A program made the position numbers and the translations under genes. The notes below the pieces were generated by a model. The model did no database searches. It saw nothing but the letters and a program-made list of their open reading frames with translations, and had not been told where the DNA came from. DNA of 64,000 nt. Origin: Ophioderma brevispina (Eukaryota > Echinodermata > Ophiuroidea > Amphilepidida > Ophiodermatidae). The stretch is from contig JAMKCH010002890.1 of NCBI GenBank assembly GCA_023653785.1, positions 31,442 through 95,441 on the forward strand, in the 5' to 3' direction. Positions 10,801-23,559 of this stretch are shown here, piece after piece (within the stretch, counting starts at the first letter, position 1; every line of letters begins with the position of its first letter).

Positions 10801-12529
10801 AAAGCGGCCGCCGTCGTCTGATTGTCAAACCAGCATGAAACGGCAATTTCCGTCGTTTGCTGAATACACGATTGGATAGCGAGTGAAGAAACCAGAAGTT
10901 GACACAGCTGCCATTTTGCTCTACTACCGTACCCATTCACTGCTGTGTGGGCTTCTTGCGATGAGTTGCATGTATTTTTTTTTTTTGCATTTTAAAAGAG
11001 TTCCTGGTCAAAAAAAAAATACCAAGCGTTTGCAATTTCTGAAAAAAATTGGGGTGAATAGAAGTAAACGAATGTATTCCAGGCAATTTTGCGAGCGATT
11101 AGTGATGAAACTGGGTAAACGTCGTTAATAAATTGGATCATATTGGTTTATCAAATTTGATTATCCTAGTTTATCAAAGATCATAGGTTATCCAAAGAAC
11201 GGAATCACAGTAAGTCCCAGACCTGCGTAGAACCCCGCTTTACAATTCATCGCAAGAGATTCCGGGATTTATTTGAGGTGTGGGACAGTAACCTTTAAGA
11301 TCACACAGGTGCTTTTCGAAACCGGCTGCGAATTCCGAAAATCCAAGAGGCCGCCGCGGGAGCCATTTTTTAAAAATATAAAGTTTTATTTTGATACTAA
11401 AAGTATGGGTAATACCTTTTTAGGGTTTTGGGGTGCGATGGGAATCTTTCTGACATCGTTTTTATCATAGAGGTCCATGTTACTGGTATGGATTTGGAAT
11501 TCCAAGAATGGCCGCCGGCAAGTCATGAAAAAGGTACACATTTGGATGACTTTAACCTGTATTAGTTTAAAAATCGTTTAAGGGTGTTTAGGTGCTGGGG
11601 ATTCATTGCGACATCGTTTTTATCATTGAGAACGTCCATGTTTACATGGTATGGATTCAAGATGGCCGCCGGCTGTCATAGTAAGTAAACATTTGGAAAG
11701 ATTAATCCAGGAAGTATGTGGAATACCTCTTTGTAGATGGTTGTAGGTGCAGGATAATCCATATTTAACACCATTTTTATGAGTAGAGTACCAAAGTTAG
11801 GGTCAAGGAATTCAATGAGACCATTGATAACATGTTTTTAGACCATTAGTTGTTGCAGCCATCTTGAATTTCAAAATGGACGCACCATTAACTACTTTTG
11901 CGTATATCTTGGTCCATGAGATTCGTAGAGGCAAAATTTTGGTGTCTACACGGTTTTTTAGGTCAAAATATTCAAATGGAACCATTGATAACATGCTGTG
12001 AAATTTTTTTTTTTTTTTTTTTTTAATTTTGAATATTCAAAATGGCGCCAAGAAAATGATCTATATTACAACAGTCGCATTTGAGAGAGGTAGAACATGA
12101 TTCTGGTGTCTATACCCATGTTTAAAGGGTTAAGGAATGGCCCTTTAAAAAAAAAAAAAGGTAACTTTACTGGGTTCTTTGTTTGTTGCAGCCATGGTTG
12201 TTTGGTTGAAACGTAATTCCATCCTTTGGAGATCAGAGCACCAAGTCATGGAAATAGTGTCAAAATTGAAACAAAAGTCATAATTTGACATGTGAGAGTG
12301 TCGGATGTGACATATTTCGAAGTGACATTTATGCAAAACAAGAGTGACATGGTTGGTAGTGATCAAATGTGGCAGTTTTTAGTGGACAGAGTTGCAGTGT
12401 CATGGTACATGGTGGTGTGACACATGTATTTAGCAATGTTCCTTGAAACATTCTATGACGTAACGCTGACAATATCGATAGCGCACGTATACTCAGTCCG
12501 TATGGACCACTAGTTTGGCGTAAGTGAGA

Positions 12530-12680
12530 TTTTAAGTGACATGCTTGGCTGATGGTGTCATATTTGGCTTTGGACAGCTGGTGGTGTCATAATTGGCAGT
12601 TACATAGCTGATGGTGTAGCGTTGGGATGGCAGTGTGATAATTGGCAGTGACATCGCTGATGGTGTCATAATTGGCATCT
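12530..12680 (+). repeat. Short tandem repeats (GCTGATGGTGTCATAATTGG) in the left foldback arm
   Basis: Four imperfect units of roughly 35-45 bases contain TGATGGTGTCAT and ATTGGCAGTGACAT. The right arm lacks this expansion, which explains why the pairing offset shifts by about 450 bases between the outer and inner parts of the arms. Confidence 0.7.
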
Positions 12681-15089
12681 ATTTATAATGGAAATGTATT
12701 TTGTTGGGTGACATTAGTTGGATCACGCCTATCAGAGCATAAGTCTTCGTTCTTGATGAATACAGGTGAGAGTCCTGATCGTTTGAATCATAGTCATCCA
12801 AATCACGGTATACAAGGTCTATCGTCTTCATCTGCAAGAGATTCGAAAAGATGGGCATCAACCCATAATGGTTCTAAGTGCCAAGAGTATAGTGTCCATC
12901 AATGTCATCAGTTTGGAGATGGGAAATGTTCTACAACTGGAGTATATGCTAGTCTCCATATAGCAACTGATGTTCTCTCTACGGATGTGTTGTTTGGATG
13001 CGTACGTGACAGGGCCGAGGCAACATACCGTCCTAACAAACATTTCTCCATGATGAGAGTGAACATGAGGGCTGTCAACACTCTTGAATCTCGGCCGACC
13101 AAGAGCACATGGAAATTATTCGAAACCAGCAAACAAGTCCTTAGTATCCCATGCAATTCCTAGGTATGCTTAGGTGGTTGAATCTTTGGAAGCTTTTTTA
13201 ACTGCATCACTTTGATAGGTTTCACCTCACGGTCACCTGAAGGCACTAGTGTATCACTAGGGTTGATGAAGGCTATGTAGGGCCAAAAGCAACAACTTAC
13301 CTCCTGAAATAAGCCAGTTAGTTAGCTTGAAGCGTCTCTTGTTTCCTGTTCCAGTTGCAAATACATATGGTGAGGTGATGTTGAAAGAGAATGAAAGTGT
13401 GGACGAATGAAACATATTCCGCTGTCTGGCCTGTATAACCGTACCAGATTCAAGAGTGTTTGACAGCCTCGGTACCACTTCTCATCAAGGAGAAAATGGT
13501 TAGTGTGTTTATGACTTGGTAATTGCACTCGGCTGCAATGTTCACCTTGCCAAGTGACCTCCCCAGTCGTGCAGCCTTACGAAACATACTGCCGTAGAGT
13601 GAACTATCAGGTTGCTACTCCGTTGAGGTTGTAGACTTTCCTCTCTTCAACTGATGGACATGGATATACACTAAAATGGGCATTTAGAACCGCTATGGGT
13701 TGATTGTCCGATTCTTCCGAAGCTCTTGCAGATGAAGCAGAGACGAGACTGATACAAGTGATTTGGACATAACGGTCTCTTCTAAATATGTCAAATCCAT
13801 CCAATCACCTGTACCAAATGAATGAATGGCTTGTTAATTCGACACTATATTTCTATACTTGGTGTATATCTCCAATAGGAATTAAGTTCAACCAAATAAC
13901 ATGCGCTGCCACAAACAAAGAACCCAGTAACGTTACCTTTGATCTTTTGGATTCCTTGACCTTGTATAGACACCAGAATCATGCTTCTTCCTATAGAAAG
14001 GCGGCAATGTATATATATAAACCATTTTTCTTGGCGGGCATTTGGTAAATTTCAAGATTGCTGCGCACATGTTATGGGTCCAGGCATTGTTATCAATGGT
14101 GTCTTGAATTCCTTGACCCTAAAACAATGGTGGAGTTCAGGGACACCAGAATGTTGCCTCTACGAATCTCCGGGACCAGATATAGGCAAAAAGTAGTTAA
14201 TGGTGGCGGCCATTTTGAAAAGTCCAATGGTGCAAAACTAAATGGATCTAGCATTGTTATCAGTGTCTATTGAATTCCTTGACCCTAACTTGGTTCTATA
14301 AAAATGGTTGTCAAATATGGAGATTTCCTACACTACAACCATATAAATGAGGTACAAACATAATATAGATGAGTCTTTCAACATGTGTACTTTAATATGA
14401 CAGCAGGCGGCAATCTTGGAATTTGAAATCAATACCTGTAACCTGGAACTTCGAATGATAAATGACTGTCAGAAATGGAATTCCAGCACTTAAAAACCCC
14501 ATAATATACTAGTTATTAAAATTAATACTAGTTTTAAGTTAGTCATTCAAAAAATGGGTACTTTCATATGACTGCCGGTGGCCATATTGTGAATTCAACA
14601 TCCATACCATTGTAAACATGGACTCTAATGATAAAACCGATGTCAGAAATGAATTCCCAGCACCTAAAACGGCTACACATACTTTTAGGTATCAAAATTA
14701 AAAATTTATATTTTAAATGGCTACCGGGGCCATCTTGGATTTCGGAATTCGCAGGCCGCGTTTCGAAAAAACCCTGGGTGATTCTTAAAGGTAAATGGTC
14801 AAAACTCAAATCAAGTCTAGAATCTCTTGCGGATGAATTGTAAGGGGGTTCTAAGCAGGTCCGGCTACTATGTTTATAGAACACGCATTGGATCTATACC
14901 GGTTTATTTGTTGAGTGAAAGCAAGATATGTCGGCGGAGCCACAGTCCGGGGCCATAGACGATAACGGAAAATATAAAGCGTGTGAGGGTAATTTATGTT
15001 ACGTGAAGAGTCAAACTGAATCGATTGCCTCTATTGTTACACCATGCATTGTTCCCGAATATGAGTACGCCGGATAATAATTCTACACG

Positions 15090-15560
15090 GTTTATAACTT
15101 TGATAAAAACGTATTTGTTTTAGATTTTTGATTATTCTAGTTTATCGAATTTGATAACCTAGTTTTTAGATTGATATCATAGTGTAATCGAATTGGATCA
15201 ACCTGTTTTTTTCTCGATGTGATTATCCTGGTTTTCTCGAATTTGATCACCTAGTTTTCCGACTATAATTATCCGGTTATCGATGTCGATAACCCATGTT
15301 TTTCGATTTCATGATCCTGGTTTGTCAAAAACCTAATATCAACCGATATCATACGTTTTTTGACAAACCCAGCGTTTTCAATTCGATAAAGTAGGTTTAT
15401 CAACTTTCGGTTGATAAACTAGGTTTATCGCCGTCGGGGTTGTTGTTTTAAAAACAATAATAGGTTTTTCAATTCGATAATCTAATTATCGGCGAAAAAC
15501 CAAGTTTAATCGACTGTAAACTGGGTTTATCAATTTTTGACAACCTATCGTTTACGTTGG
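15090..15560 (+). repeat. Degenerate GATAA...TTATC array at the right end of the foldback element
   Basis: Units of about 20-24 bases of the type GATAACCTAGTTTATCGAAT. GATAA and TTATC make each unit a partial palindrome. A shorter block of the same repeat (11128-11195) lies at the left end in inverted orientation, so the array is probably the outer domain of the element's termini. Confidence 0.75.
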
Positions 15561-16492
15561 TCGCCTATTCCATATTCCTTTTGCACTGTGCACGACCGCT
15601 TATAGCGTCAAAAGGGCCGCCGTGCAATTTTCGGTTTCCTTCACGTCGAGCGCGATAGCCTATTCAGTGTGTCGAGATCTGGTTACTCCATAAGGGCGCT
15701 GATTGGTCTTATCATTTCAGCTGAGGCTTTATGTAAAAGCTTTACAATCATGCAAAAATGTTATTTTGAAAAATCTTGAGGGCCGCAATTATTTTCAAAT
15801 GTGCCAGTGTATCTTTAAAGAATTTGGCATCCTTACTATGGACACAAAATGTTAAACAAAGGAAGAAAGATCCAATGTGACCTGCTCCAACGAAACCCCG
15901 GACAAAGTCGGAAAATTTTAATTTTGGGATATGTGCAGATTTGAAATTGCTGAGAAAACAAAGCTTTAAATTGATGTATAACATGTAAATATTTGCCTTC
16001 CTTTGTCCATCAAAAATCCCTAATATGCCCTGAATTATTTGTTTTCGATTGATTTTACACAAGTTATGTGATCTCTTTTCCTAAAGTACTCTGGCGACTT
16101 TGTCTGGGTTTGTGGGAGCAGGTCACCCAATATACACGCAACTAAATATCTTCATTTCAGCTTCAAAGAGAACAAAACTGGTATAGCTGAGTTAATAATA
16201 ATTCAGAAAAATGATATCGGAGGGTGGCCGGTCCTAGAAGATAACCCATGGAGGAAACTTTGATCAGGCGAACTTTGCAAACTGACTGCTTTGTTGGCCA
16301 AACTGTTCATCAAATACGGTAGTGAATCTCTTATACCGGCCCAGAAGCATCTCAAAATCTGACAGATCCCACCAAATCAGCTTGTTTGTAAGTTCGTTTT
16401 GAACTTAATGTTGTTGTAGTCCAATAGTTGGAAGATTAATTAGAAATGCAAACCAATTAGGACCTGCAGAAAATGACACTCATTTTGATCTA

Positions 16493-16745
16493 ATGGCGTC
16501 AGATCACGGGACCAAATCTCTTCTTCTTGTCGTGTTTTCTTTGTATGGTCATTTTTTGTTTCATTTCTTTTATCTTAGTTTCATTAATGCAACATATTTA
16601 TTGTTGGGGGATGCCGCTTCTGGCCTCTTTTGGCCTTTTGGTCATCTCCTCCCACACCGTTATGTTATGCAACAATCTCTGCATGTATATGAGTTTGGTA
16701 TTACGGTCATTGTTATAGGAAATAAAATAAAAGATCAAAGATGAT
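16493..16745 (+). mobile_element. Possible LINE 3'-end fragment
   Basis: A pyrimidine-rich stretch with TGGCCTTTTGGTCATCTCCT ends in GGAAATAAAATAAAAGATCAA, the style of a non-LTR retrotransposon 3' untranslated end with an A-rich tail. No reverse-transcriptase sequence precedes it. The call rests on appearance only. Confidence 0.25.
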
Positions 16746-19524
16746 GACATACTCTTATATCTGATGCGACGATTGAGCAATTATCCCGAGATGAACAATA
16801 ATGCAATAATGACGAAAGTTACCGTTTGCCCTTTTGAAAGTACAAAGTATATTCTACCGCTTGTCTCTTTGTTTATTTATATGTTTATTATCTTGTTATA
16901 TTGAAAACCTCTTGGTGCACCATTAATTAATTCGAATGAATCCCTAGATTTCCTCTAGTATATATGCGAGGAATGGCACATGCTTGATAAACATATGGTA
17001 CTACGTATTTTTGTTAGATAAAGGCAGGGAGTGTTACTGGTCTACCCAGGGGTCCTACATTTGGATGATGCCAGATTTCAACGGGTAAGCTGAATTAATA
17101 AAATATAGCTATCGAATATTGCGACATTTACTCGATTTTTTTGGAAGCATAAATGTATTTCTTTTACTTGAAAACGAGTTATAGTTCAAATGGTATGTTT
17201 TTACGGGGCGCTCTTATCAAAAGGGACTAATGTGCTTAGTTACCTATAGAAGAAATTTGGAGAAAAATGCATTTGAAAATTCAATTTCGCGCCATTTCAA
17301 AACTCCCTAGACTGCTGAGAACGTTTTTGATTCAAATGTAATCTCATTTCGGTATATGGGGGTCCTACCACGCTATTGACTCCACGAGGTCCGAGCACGA
17401 CGTATACAAAACGACGTACGAAGACTACCGGACGCTCATGCAATACAACGTATATCACCCGACGTATTGACCTTGCAGGATCTGGCTCATATACGCACCA
17501 CATTGTGTCAAATTTCCTTTCCAAGACCTGATTGTTGTTGATCGCATTTTTCGTGAAGCTAACGTACGTATAAGATTCGTTTTAAGGGTGTGGTCCTTTT
17601 GCAGTAACCTTTATTCGCACAGTTATAATAGAAAAATAACCGTATCATGAGCCTTTACCCCTCGTCTACCGGAGTCCATTTTTTGTAACAAAATTGCGAA
17701 GGTGGGGGGGGGGGGTGTGGTTACCACCCCCCCCCCCCCCTGTGATTTCGTTACTGAACACCCATTCCTGTAATTTGGTACCAAAAGGATAGCTTAGAGT
17801 TTCTTCTTTCCATGGTACAAATAAGTACTAACTCCCCATTAACTGTACGTCACGCATGACGCATATGTTGAGAAAATAGAAAATACTGAATATAGGGTGG
17901 TAAAATTGATATTTCCGACAATTTCTAGCGACTCAACACCCTATTATAGCTCTAAAAGATGGCATTATTAAAACTATTCATTTCCATTCAGTATAGTCAA
18001 AAAACCGCATGAAAATCTGATTTTCCTAACCTTTTTGCTAAAATTGAATTTTTCACTGTTTGTGTCTATGGAATGGCATTTTTGCTACATGCAACTTTAT
18101 GACGTCATTGTGACGTAATGCTAGCTGTTTGGTACTCCGTTTTGGTAGCAATGGAAATAGTATGACCATATATGTTGGGGCCATATCACGGGGCATTTAT
18201 ATGAGTGCTCATGCGCGAAGGTCTTTAATATTTCGTTACTGAAGTTGGGATTTAGAGGTTGCGAAATGTACGTAAGACGCAATGGCGACTTATCCGCTAA
18301 AATCGACTCCCTTGGCCATATCAAGTACATTTAATCTACCAAACAGACCTCTACACCTTTTGGCATATAGCTAGACACGCTATTTTGAACAACTTTCTCA
18401 ATCCAACAAAGAATGTTGGATGAAGAAATTTTGAGAAAAAGCACTTGAAATTTTAATATTTAGGGAATTTTAGTTTCAAATTTTGCCGTTGCCTTCATCT
18501 CTTCGGTCAGCAGAACGCACAAGTAGTTGTTTGCATGGGAAGAGTAAAAGTAGGTAGTGGAGGTTTTGTTACAGAGATGGACTAGATATTTAGCTCGTCA
18601 CCCATGCCGAGCCCGAGCCGGTACTTGCGATTTTGATTTGAAGCAATGCTGTGCAAGGCTTGGCATTCACTTGATGATGTTGATGATCACGTATTGTGTA
18701 TTGTCGTGATTGTAACCATAGGCCTACTATGTGGCAAAGTAAGTACCAGATCCCATGATACCATGTGTGAGCCATATAGGACATTCATTTGACAGAACAC
18801 TTACTGGGGCGATCTACACGAGCGGATCAATGTTGCCAGTGGCTTGCATGGTGTAATACATACAGGAGGGTACTCGTGTACTGCACACTGCACCAGCCCA
18901 CAGCGTCTACTCTGTTCGGTCTTGCTCATTGAGGGTAACGTTACGTATGACGTGACTCGGCATTCGCTTTAAGCATTTCGAATGTGCTGCCTTTATTCAC
19001 TGGCGGTTGCAATGGGAAAGGCCATCGCGTTGCGTTTCTAGTTGCAAAACCTAACGCGCACGGTGACGTCACCCTCAAACGTGAGATCGAAATATAGGGA
19101 GTGTGGATAGGAACACGCTTCTATCGCGTTTTCTATTGCATCACACAGTGTCACGCACTAATAACGCGCGATTCATTAGCATCTGAACTGATGCACTTAC
19201 GATAGATTTGATTTGTCGCTACAATCATGCTGTAATGGCATTACAATGTGCATCGTGCCGACAGTCCAATGCACGTTCACAACATCTTTATCTTGGAAGT
19301 ACCACATATGTTCTTATCCACTTATGCGGATCTGGTCCCTGTGTAATAGCCCCACTGTATTGTGGGTTTTGGTTCTTACATTTCTTGTGAACATGACATC
19401 TGGGTGTCTGGAACATTCCGCTCAGTGTTTCTTCTAAGCCTGTATGACACGATTTTGACGCAATCGGTTGCAGATTGACGCGGTCGTGACGCAACACGAT
19501 GTGGAGTTTAGAACACATTACGCG

Positions 19525-19690
19525 TCCGGACTCAATTGGCGAGTCCGATTTACTCAGACTTGGACTCATTCTCGTTGGACTCGGCCTCGTGGCCCATGTA
19601 CTCGAACCTCAGGGCCCATGCATGGACTCGGATTCGCGCAGACTCAGCCTGCTGGACTCGTACTCATGAACCTCAGTGGACTCTGAACAT
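19525..19690 (+). repeat. Degenerate GGACTC minisatellite
   Basis: GGACTC or its variants (CGGACTCA, TGGACTCG, GCAGACTCAG) recur at 15-40 base intervals, often followed by CTCG. One GAGTCC lies on the opposite strand. The local GC content is much higher than the flanks. Confidence 0.7.
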
Positions 19691-21059
19691 TCAAACAAAC
19701 TACAACACCATATCCCAATACTGGCAATACTATTAGTTTGAATGATCACCAATACCATGATTTCTTTACATGTCTCAATCTTCTAAATATTATAAATATG
19801 CTGACAAACTCTCTAAATCAATGAACATGAATTAATAGTCCAATGCACCATTCTCCACTAATTTTGTGAATCTCAAATCAGAAAGTTTAGATAAATTGGA
19901 ACTTGAATAGATGCTGTATGTTATTGTTTACATCAAATCACATATCACGAGCAGCATGAAGCAGGGCGGTTACAACGCCATAGACTTTGCGGAAAAGCGT
20001 GTGAAGATCGTCCTCGCGTGGAGTTTTTAATAGTAGCTGATTGAAGAGCCATGGGCTCTCTTTAGCAGCTTAATAGATAAGGCGCATGCGCTAAACCAAT
20101 TTTGTTGCCCTGTCAAAAAGTGGTGTCGCTGTTTACCGAATTGCTGAGATTATGACCTTTACCGCCTGAGAGTGCTAATTTTTTCATGGATTTTCAATAA
20201 ACCAACCTCCCCCCCCCCCCCCCGCATGTGCTTAATGTCAGCGTCAAGAAATCGTCCGTCTTTGGTTAACACCTACATCCCAAATCTTTATGAAATACTG
20301 TATTTGTTGTGTCCAACCAGTATGTGCTTGTTATACCAAAGAGAGCTATTTTAATCTTTATTATGTATGTGACGGACAGATTGAGGTCGTAAATGGGTCG
20401 TGGTAACTACGCCATGACAGGCCCACATGAAAGCTTCTAAATCAGTTTGTGTTTTGCATCCTATATTCTTTTAAATGGATTAGCAGCGATAATGCGAGAG
20501 AATAAAATGTGGAAATCCATGATTTTAACTTAGAAAATCAGGATAAGTGTGTTTAACAATTTCCAGTAAAAAATAACTGCTTTAATGGAGAAAAAACACC
20601 AAATATGAAAAAAATTAAGTATTTGAAGAAATTTTGCTTAACCGTCTCCCCCGAATATACTACAGGGACGGCGTTTCAAATGCCCTAAAATCTGATTGGT
20701 GGTATACACCATTACAGAATAAACACAATATCAATCTGTTTGGTGTTTGATGTCAAACTGTATTGCCCATGGTGCACAATATCACGCTGAAAATCGGTGA
20801 TATTCAACGGTAAAGGCTTTCTGATCGCAGTCGGAATTTTGCTACGCACGTATATAAATTACAGAATCAGATAAAAGTACTGCTTGTCTTTAATACACGG
20901 ATTTCAAGCCAACCACTTGCAGGTTATGTGCGCATATCCATGCCGTAACAAAAAATATAAAAATATGAATTTTGATGATTTTTTCGATGTTTCGGATCAA
21001 AATCGCTGCTAATCCCTGTTGCTTCAGTATAGTGTTGGTCAAGTTGCTATATTGAATGC

Positions 21060-22036
21060 GGCTCGGTCGTCATCTGCTACTAATATGTGAGTAAACCTTG
21101 GTAGAGGGCGCATTTTAAATTCTTATTACATGAGTGTAGCCAACATACGGCCAGAAATAAAAAAAAATAGACGTCGTCAACGATTTAATACGTAAGCACA
21201 ACACTTTTACGAAAAATTTCTGATCATTTGCATAATGTTTATAAAGCACTATTTTCTTGCTCCAAAACCGTTGGAGCTGAAGTATCATCTCCACTGTAAG
21301 GGGTTATTTCTGAATTCTAGCATGAACAACGGACGAGTCGTACCTGCAAAAACTGGGATTTAATATTTTAACCCCAGTCGGTGCATTTGAGATTTAGGAT
21401 TTAACACCGTTCTTGTTCCTGCATAATTTTAATTATCATTTTCAGATCTGGTTATGATTTGTTTTAGATTCAAGTAGCTAGCAATAGAAACAAAAAATAA
21501 CAAATCAAACAGTTTCCACTAAAATATCAGACGTTACAATAACTATACACCACCGTTTTTTGTCATTAACACCAGAGGGCGCATCCGCCTCGTAGTTAGC
21601 CAGGAGTGTTACATTAACACCAGTAGTGTCAATTTGGCACCGACAGTTTAAAAATTTGAACACCGACTGGTGTAAATTAACACCAAGCAGTAGCATATCA
21701 TCTTCTAACACCGAAATTTGTCTTAATAGAACACTAACAAGGTATTTTTAAACACCGAAATGGTGTAAATCTATAACACCAGTGGTTGCAGTCTCCTATT
21801 GATTCCAGAGGGAGTTAAAATTAACACCCATGGTGGTCAAGTTACACCCCAGGTTTTGCATTGTAATATAGGTCAGAATCACCCATGACCGAAAACAATC
21901 AAGCGTAAAATCGTTGTGGACTCTGTCTGTATTGCGATCTATTTAATTCTTTTTGGATGGAGTTGCTCCTATTAAAGAGGTTGGCCTGCATAACATCAGC
22001 TATTAACCTGCCCCCATAAGGCCAAAAAAGAAGAAA

Positions 22037-22073
<37 letters not shown>

Positions 22074-22540
22074 TAGCTTTAGCTCATAGCTCTATGCTGC
22101 GAGTGCGATTTTTACATACTTTTTTTTACATTTTTATTTTTTTTTTTAAATTTAGGCGATACTCAGTACTTTTTCTGACCAAATTGTGTCTCAAAATTTG
22201 GACAATAATAAAAATAAAAATGGAACTATATTGACTGTAGTGATGTGTTTTAATATGTACTGTTTTTATGTGGCCGTCCCAATGTTCTCTTGACCCATTA
22301 CAACTTGTCCCTTGTCGTTATTCTATATGAAAATAACCTTTACAGTGTAGTTTATTCTTCAGCTTCCAACGGTTTTGAAATAGAACCTATTCCTTGATAA
22401 CAGCTACAAGTCAGAAAATCAGAATTTTTCCTCAAGAATTCGCTTACGTGCTAAGCAGGCGACGTCCTAAATTTGGGGATACTTGGTCAAGCTACCGCCG
22501 TATTGAGTTTTGGGTGTTCCTCAGACCGCGGCCGACGCGT
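21060..22540. mobile_element. Second foldback-like element, about 1.4 kb
   Basis: The left arm at about 21165-21345 (GACGTCG..., ACGTAAGC, CCAAAACCGTTGGAGCTGAAG, CCACTGTAAGGGGTTATTTC) returns inverted at about 22325-22475 (GCAGGCGACGTC, GCTTACGTG, CTTCAGCTTCCAACGGTTTTG). The outer parts (GGCGG..CAAATTTAGG) are weaker. The interior holds an AACACC array and a 30-base T run (about 22039-22068). A solo arm of the same family lies at 27070-27300. Confidence 0.7.
21500..21860 (+). repeat. AACACC/GGTGT degenerate tandem array
   Basis: About ten AACACC motifs at 25-45 base spacing are often paired as GGTGTAAATTAACACC, itself a quasi-palindrome. The array lies between the arms of the foldback element. 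Confidence 0.75.
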
Positions 22541-22979
22541 TTGCCTAATTTAGAGGGAATGTGTTTCTGTACAGGCACATAATCAAGTGCTTTTGGTGAA
22601 GCCTTTTAACACTTAAAGAGACATGAGGATATTTCGCAGAAAGAACGTGCCCCCAATTTTTTGTCGAACCCGGTTTTTTTTGCATAGTTGGTGGAATGCT
22701 TTCCATTATTGATCACACCTGAAGTAGATAAGCCAATCCCCGTCTTTATGTCATAATATGATGATTAGTACTTTCTGTCATGCACGAGAGAAAGTCAAAT
22801 CAAAAAAAACGGTGTCTATTGGACATTCCGTAGGCAGGCAAGTTCAAACAAGGTTTGCTGTTTGCTTTTGTACTTGTTTGTCCAATAAACCTTCGGAACG
22901 TTCTTGGTATAATGGGGGTCTACAATCGAATCTGTGCAATTTGAGAGAAATTCGTATCCTACAAAACATCTCCTCATGT

Positions 22980-23330
22980 CACTTTAAGTGGCCTAAGGTG
23001 TTTTTCACTCACGTTGTGCCTAAGGGGGGGGGGGGGGGGTCCATGGAACCCCCCTAAGGAACCACTTTCCCGAGGGAATTTTCAATGCACTCATACCACC
23101 TGTTGAGGGGCATAAGACGAGGCACAGGTGCAAATAAATGAGTTCGCGGTTTATCGTCTGGACATTAGGGGGGTGCAAATCATTGTTTTCAAAATCGCGT
23201 CAAAATCGCTCAAAAAGAGTATGATTTTTTCCGCTACCTGCTTCCGCAGCATAACACATTGCAAATCATTTTGATGTTGATATCTGCTCTAGAAGGACCA
23301 ATTTACATATATTAAACACAAAATTACCAT
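22980..23330 (+). repeat. Dispersed fourth, partial copy of the 38-43 kb tandem unit
   Basis: CCTAAGG..TTTCACTCAC, a long G run, TCCATGGAACCCCC, ACTTTCCCGAGG..TTTTCAATG, CTCATACCACC and TCTGCTCTAGAAGGACCAAT follow in the same order as in the units at 40555-40850 and 42405-42630. Confidence 0.7.
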
Positions 23331-23559
23331 TTGTACAGTTCTTGTAATTTTTTGTGGGGGCCGTCATATTGCCATAGTGTGGTACACACTGGCGCGCTGG
23401 GCGTCGAGGATGGAATCGCTTCTTTTTTCAGCCATACAGGGTTAATATTTTTTTTGATTATGTAATTAATTTGTTTCATGCATATGAACATACATAAGGA
23501 TAAAAATATGTCTGGCAACATGTTTTGCTCATTTTTTTTTTAAATCACACTCCCGTTGG

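Larger units (their letters stand above)
11110..15560. mobile_element. Foldback-like element, about 4.4 kb, arms of about 2 kb
   Basis: Blocks match in inverted order around a centre near 13270. 11230-11300 (ACAATTCATCGCAAGAGATT) pairs with about 14790-14840. 11360-11520 pairs with 14590-14740. 12165-12230 (GGGTTCTTTGTTTGTTGCAG) pairs with 13870-13930. 12825-12920 (CTTCATCTGCAAGAG) pairs with 13650-13736. 13073-13093 (GCTGTCAACACTCTTGAATC) pairs with 13448-13469. The arms hold imperfect subrepeats of about 200 bases containing GATGGCCGCCGGC, and are bordered by GATAA/TTATC repeats. Short open frames (12672-13163 on +, 13607-13804 on -) fall in matching arm positions but show no domain I recognise. 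The architecture resembles the foldback elements known from sea urchins and flies. I saw no clear target-site duplication. Confidence 0.75.
15561..21050. other. No gene recognised
   Basis: The longest frames (for example 15748-16062 on -, 104 codons) show no known domain. There is a hairpin made of a G run, TGTGGTTACCA and a C run at about 17702-17740. ACGACGTA-like repeats lie at 17390-17470. A pair of related sequences at 17215-17330 and 18400-18510 share GAAATTTxGAGAAAAAxGCA. A C run lies at 20208-20223. Confidence 0.4.

Noticed and set aside
17020..17090. A possible exon ending in a GGTAAGC donor and reading GSVTGLPRGPTF, considered for the LPxRxYY region of M13
   Set aside because: Only G, L, P and R agree, a stop follows before the donor, and no acceptor with the right phase is evident.
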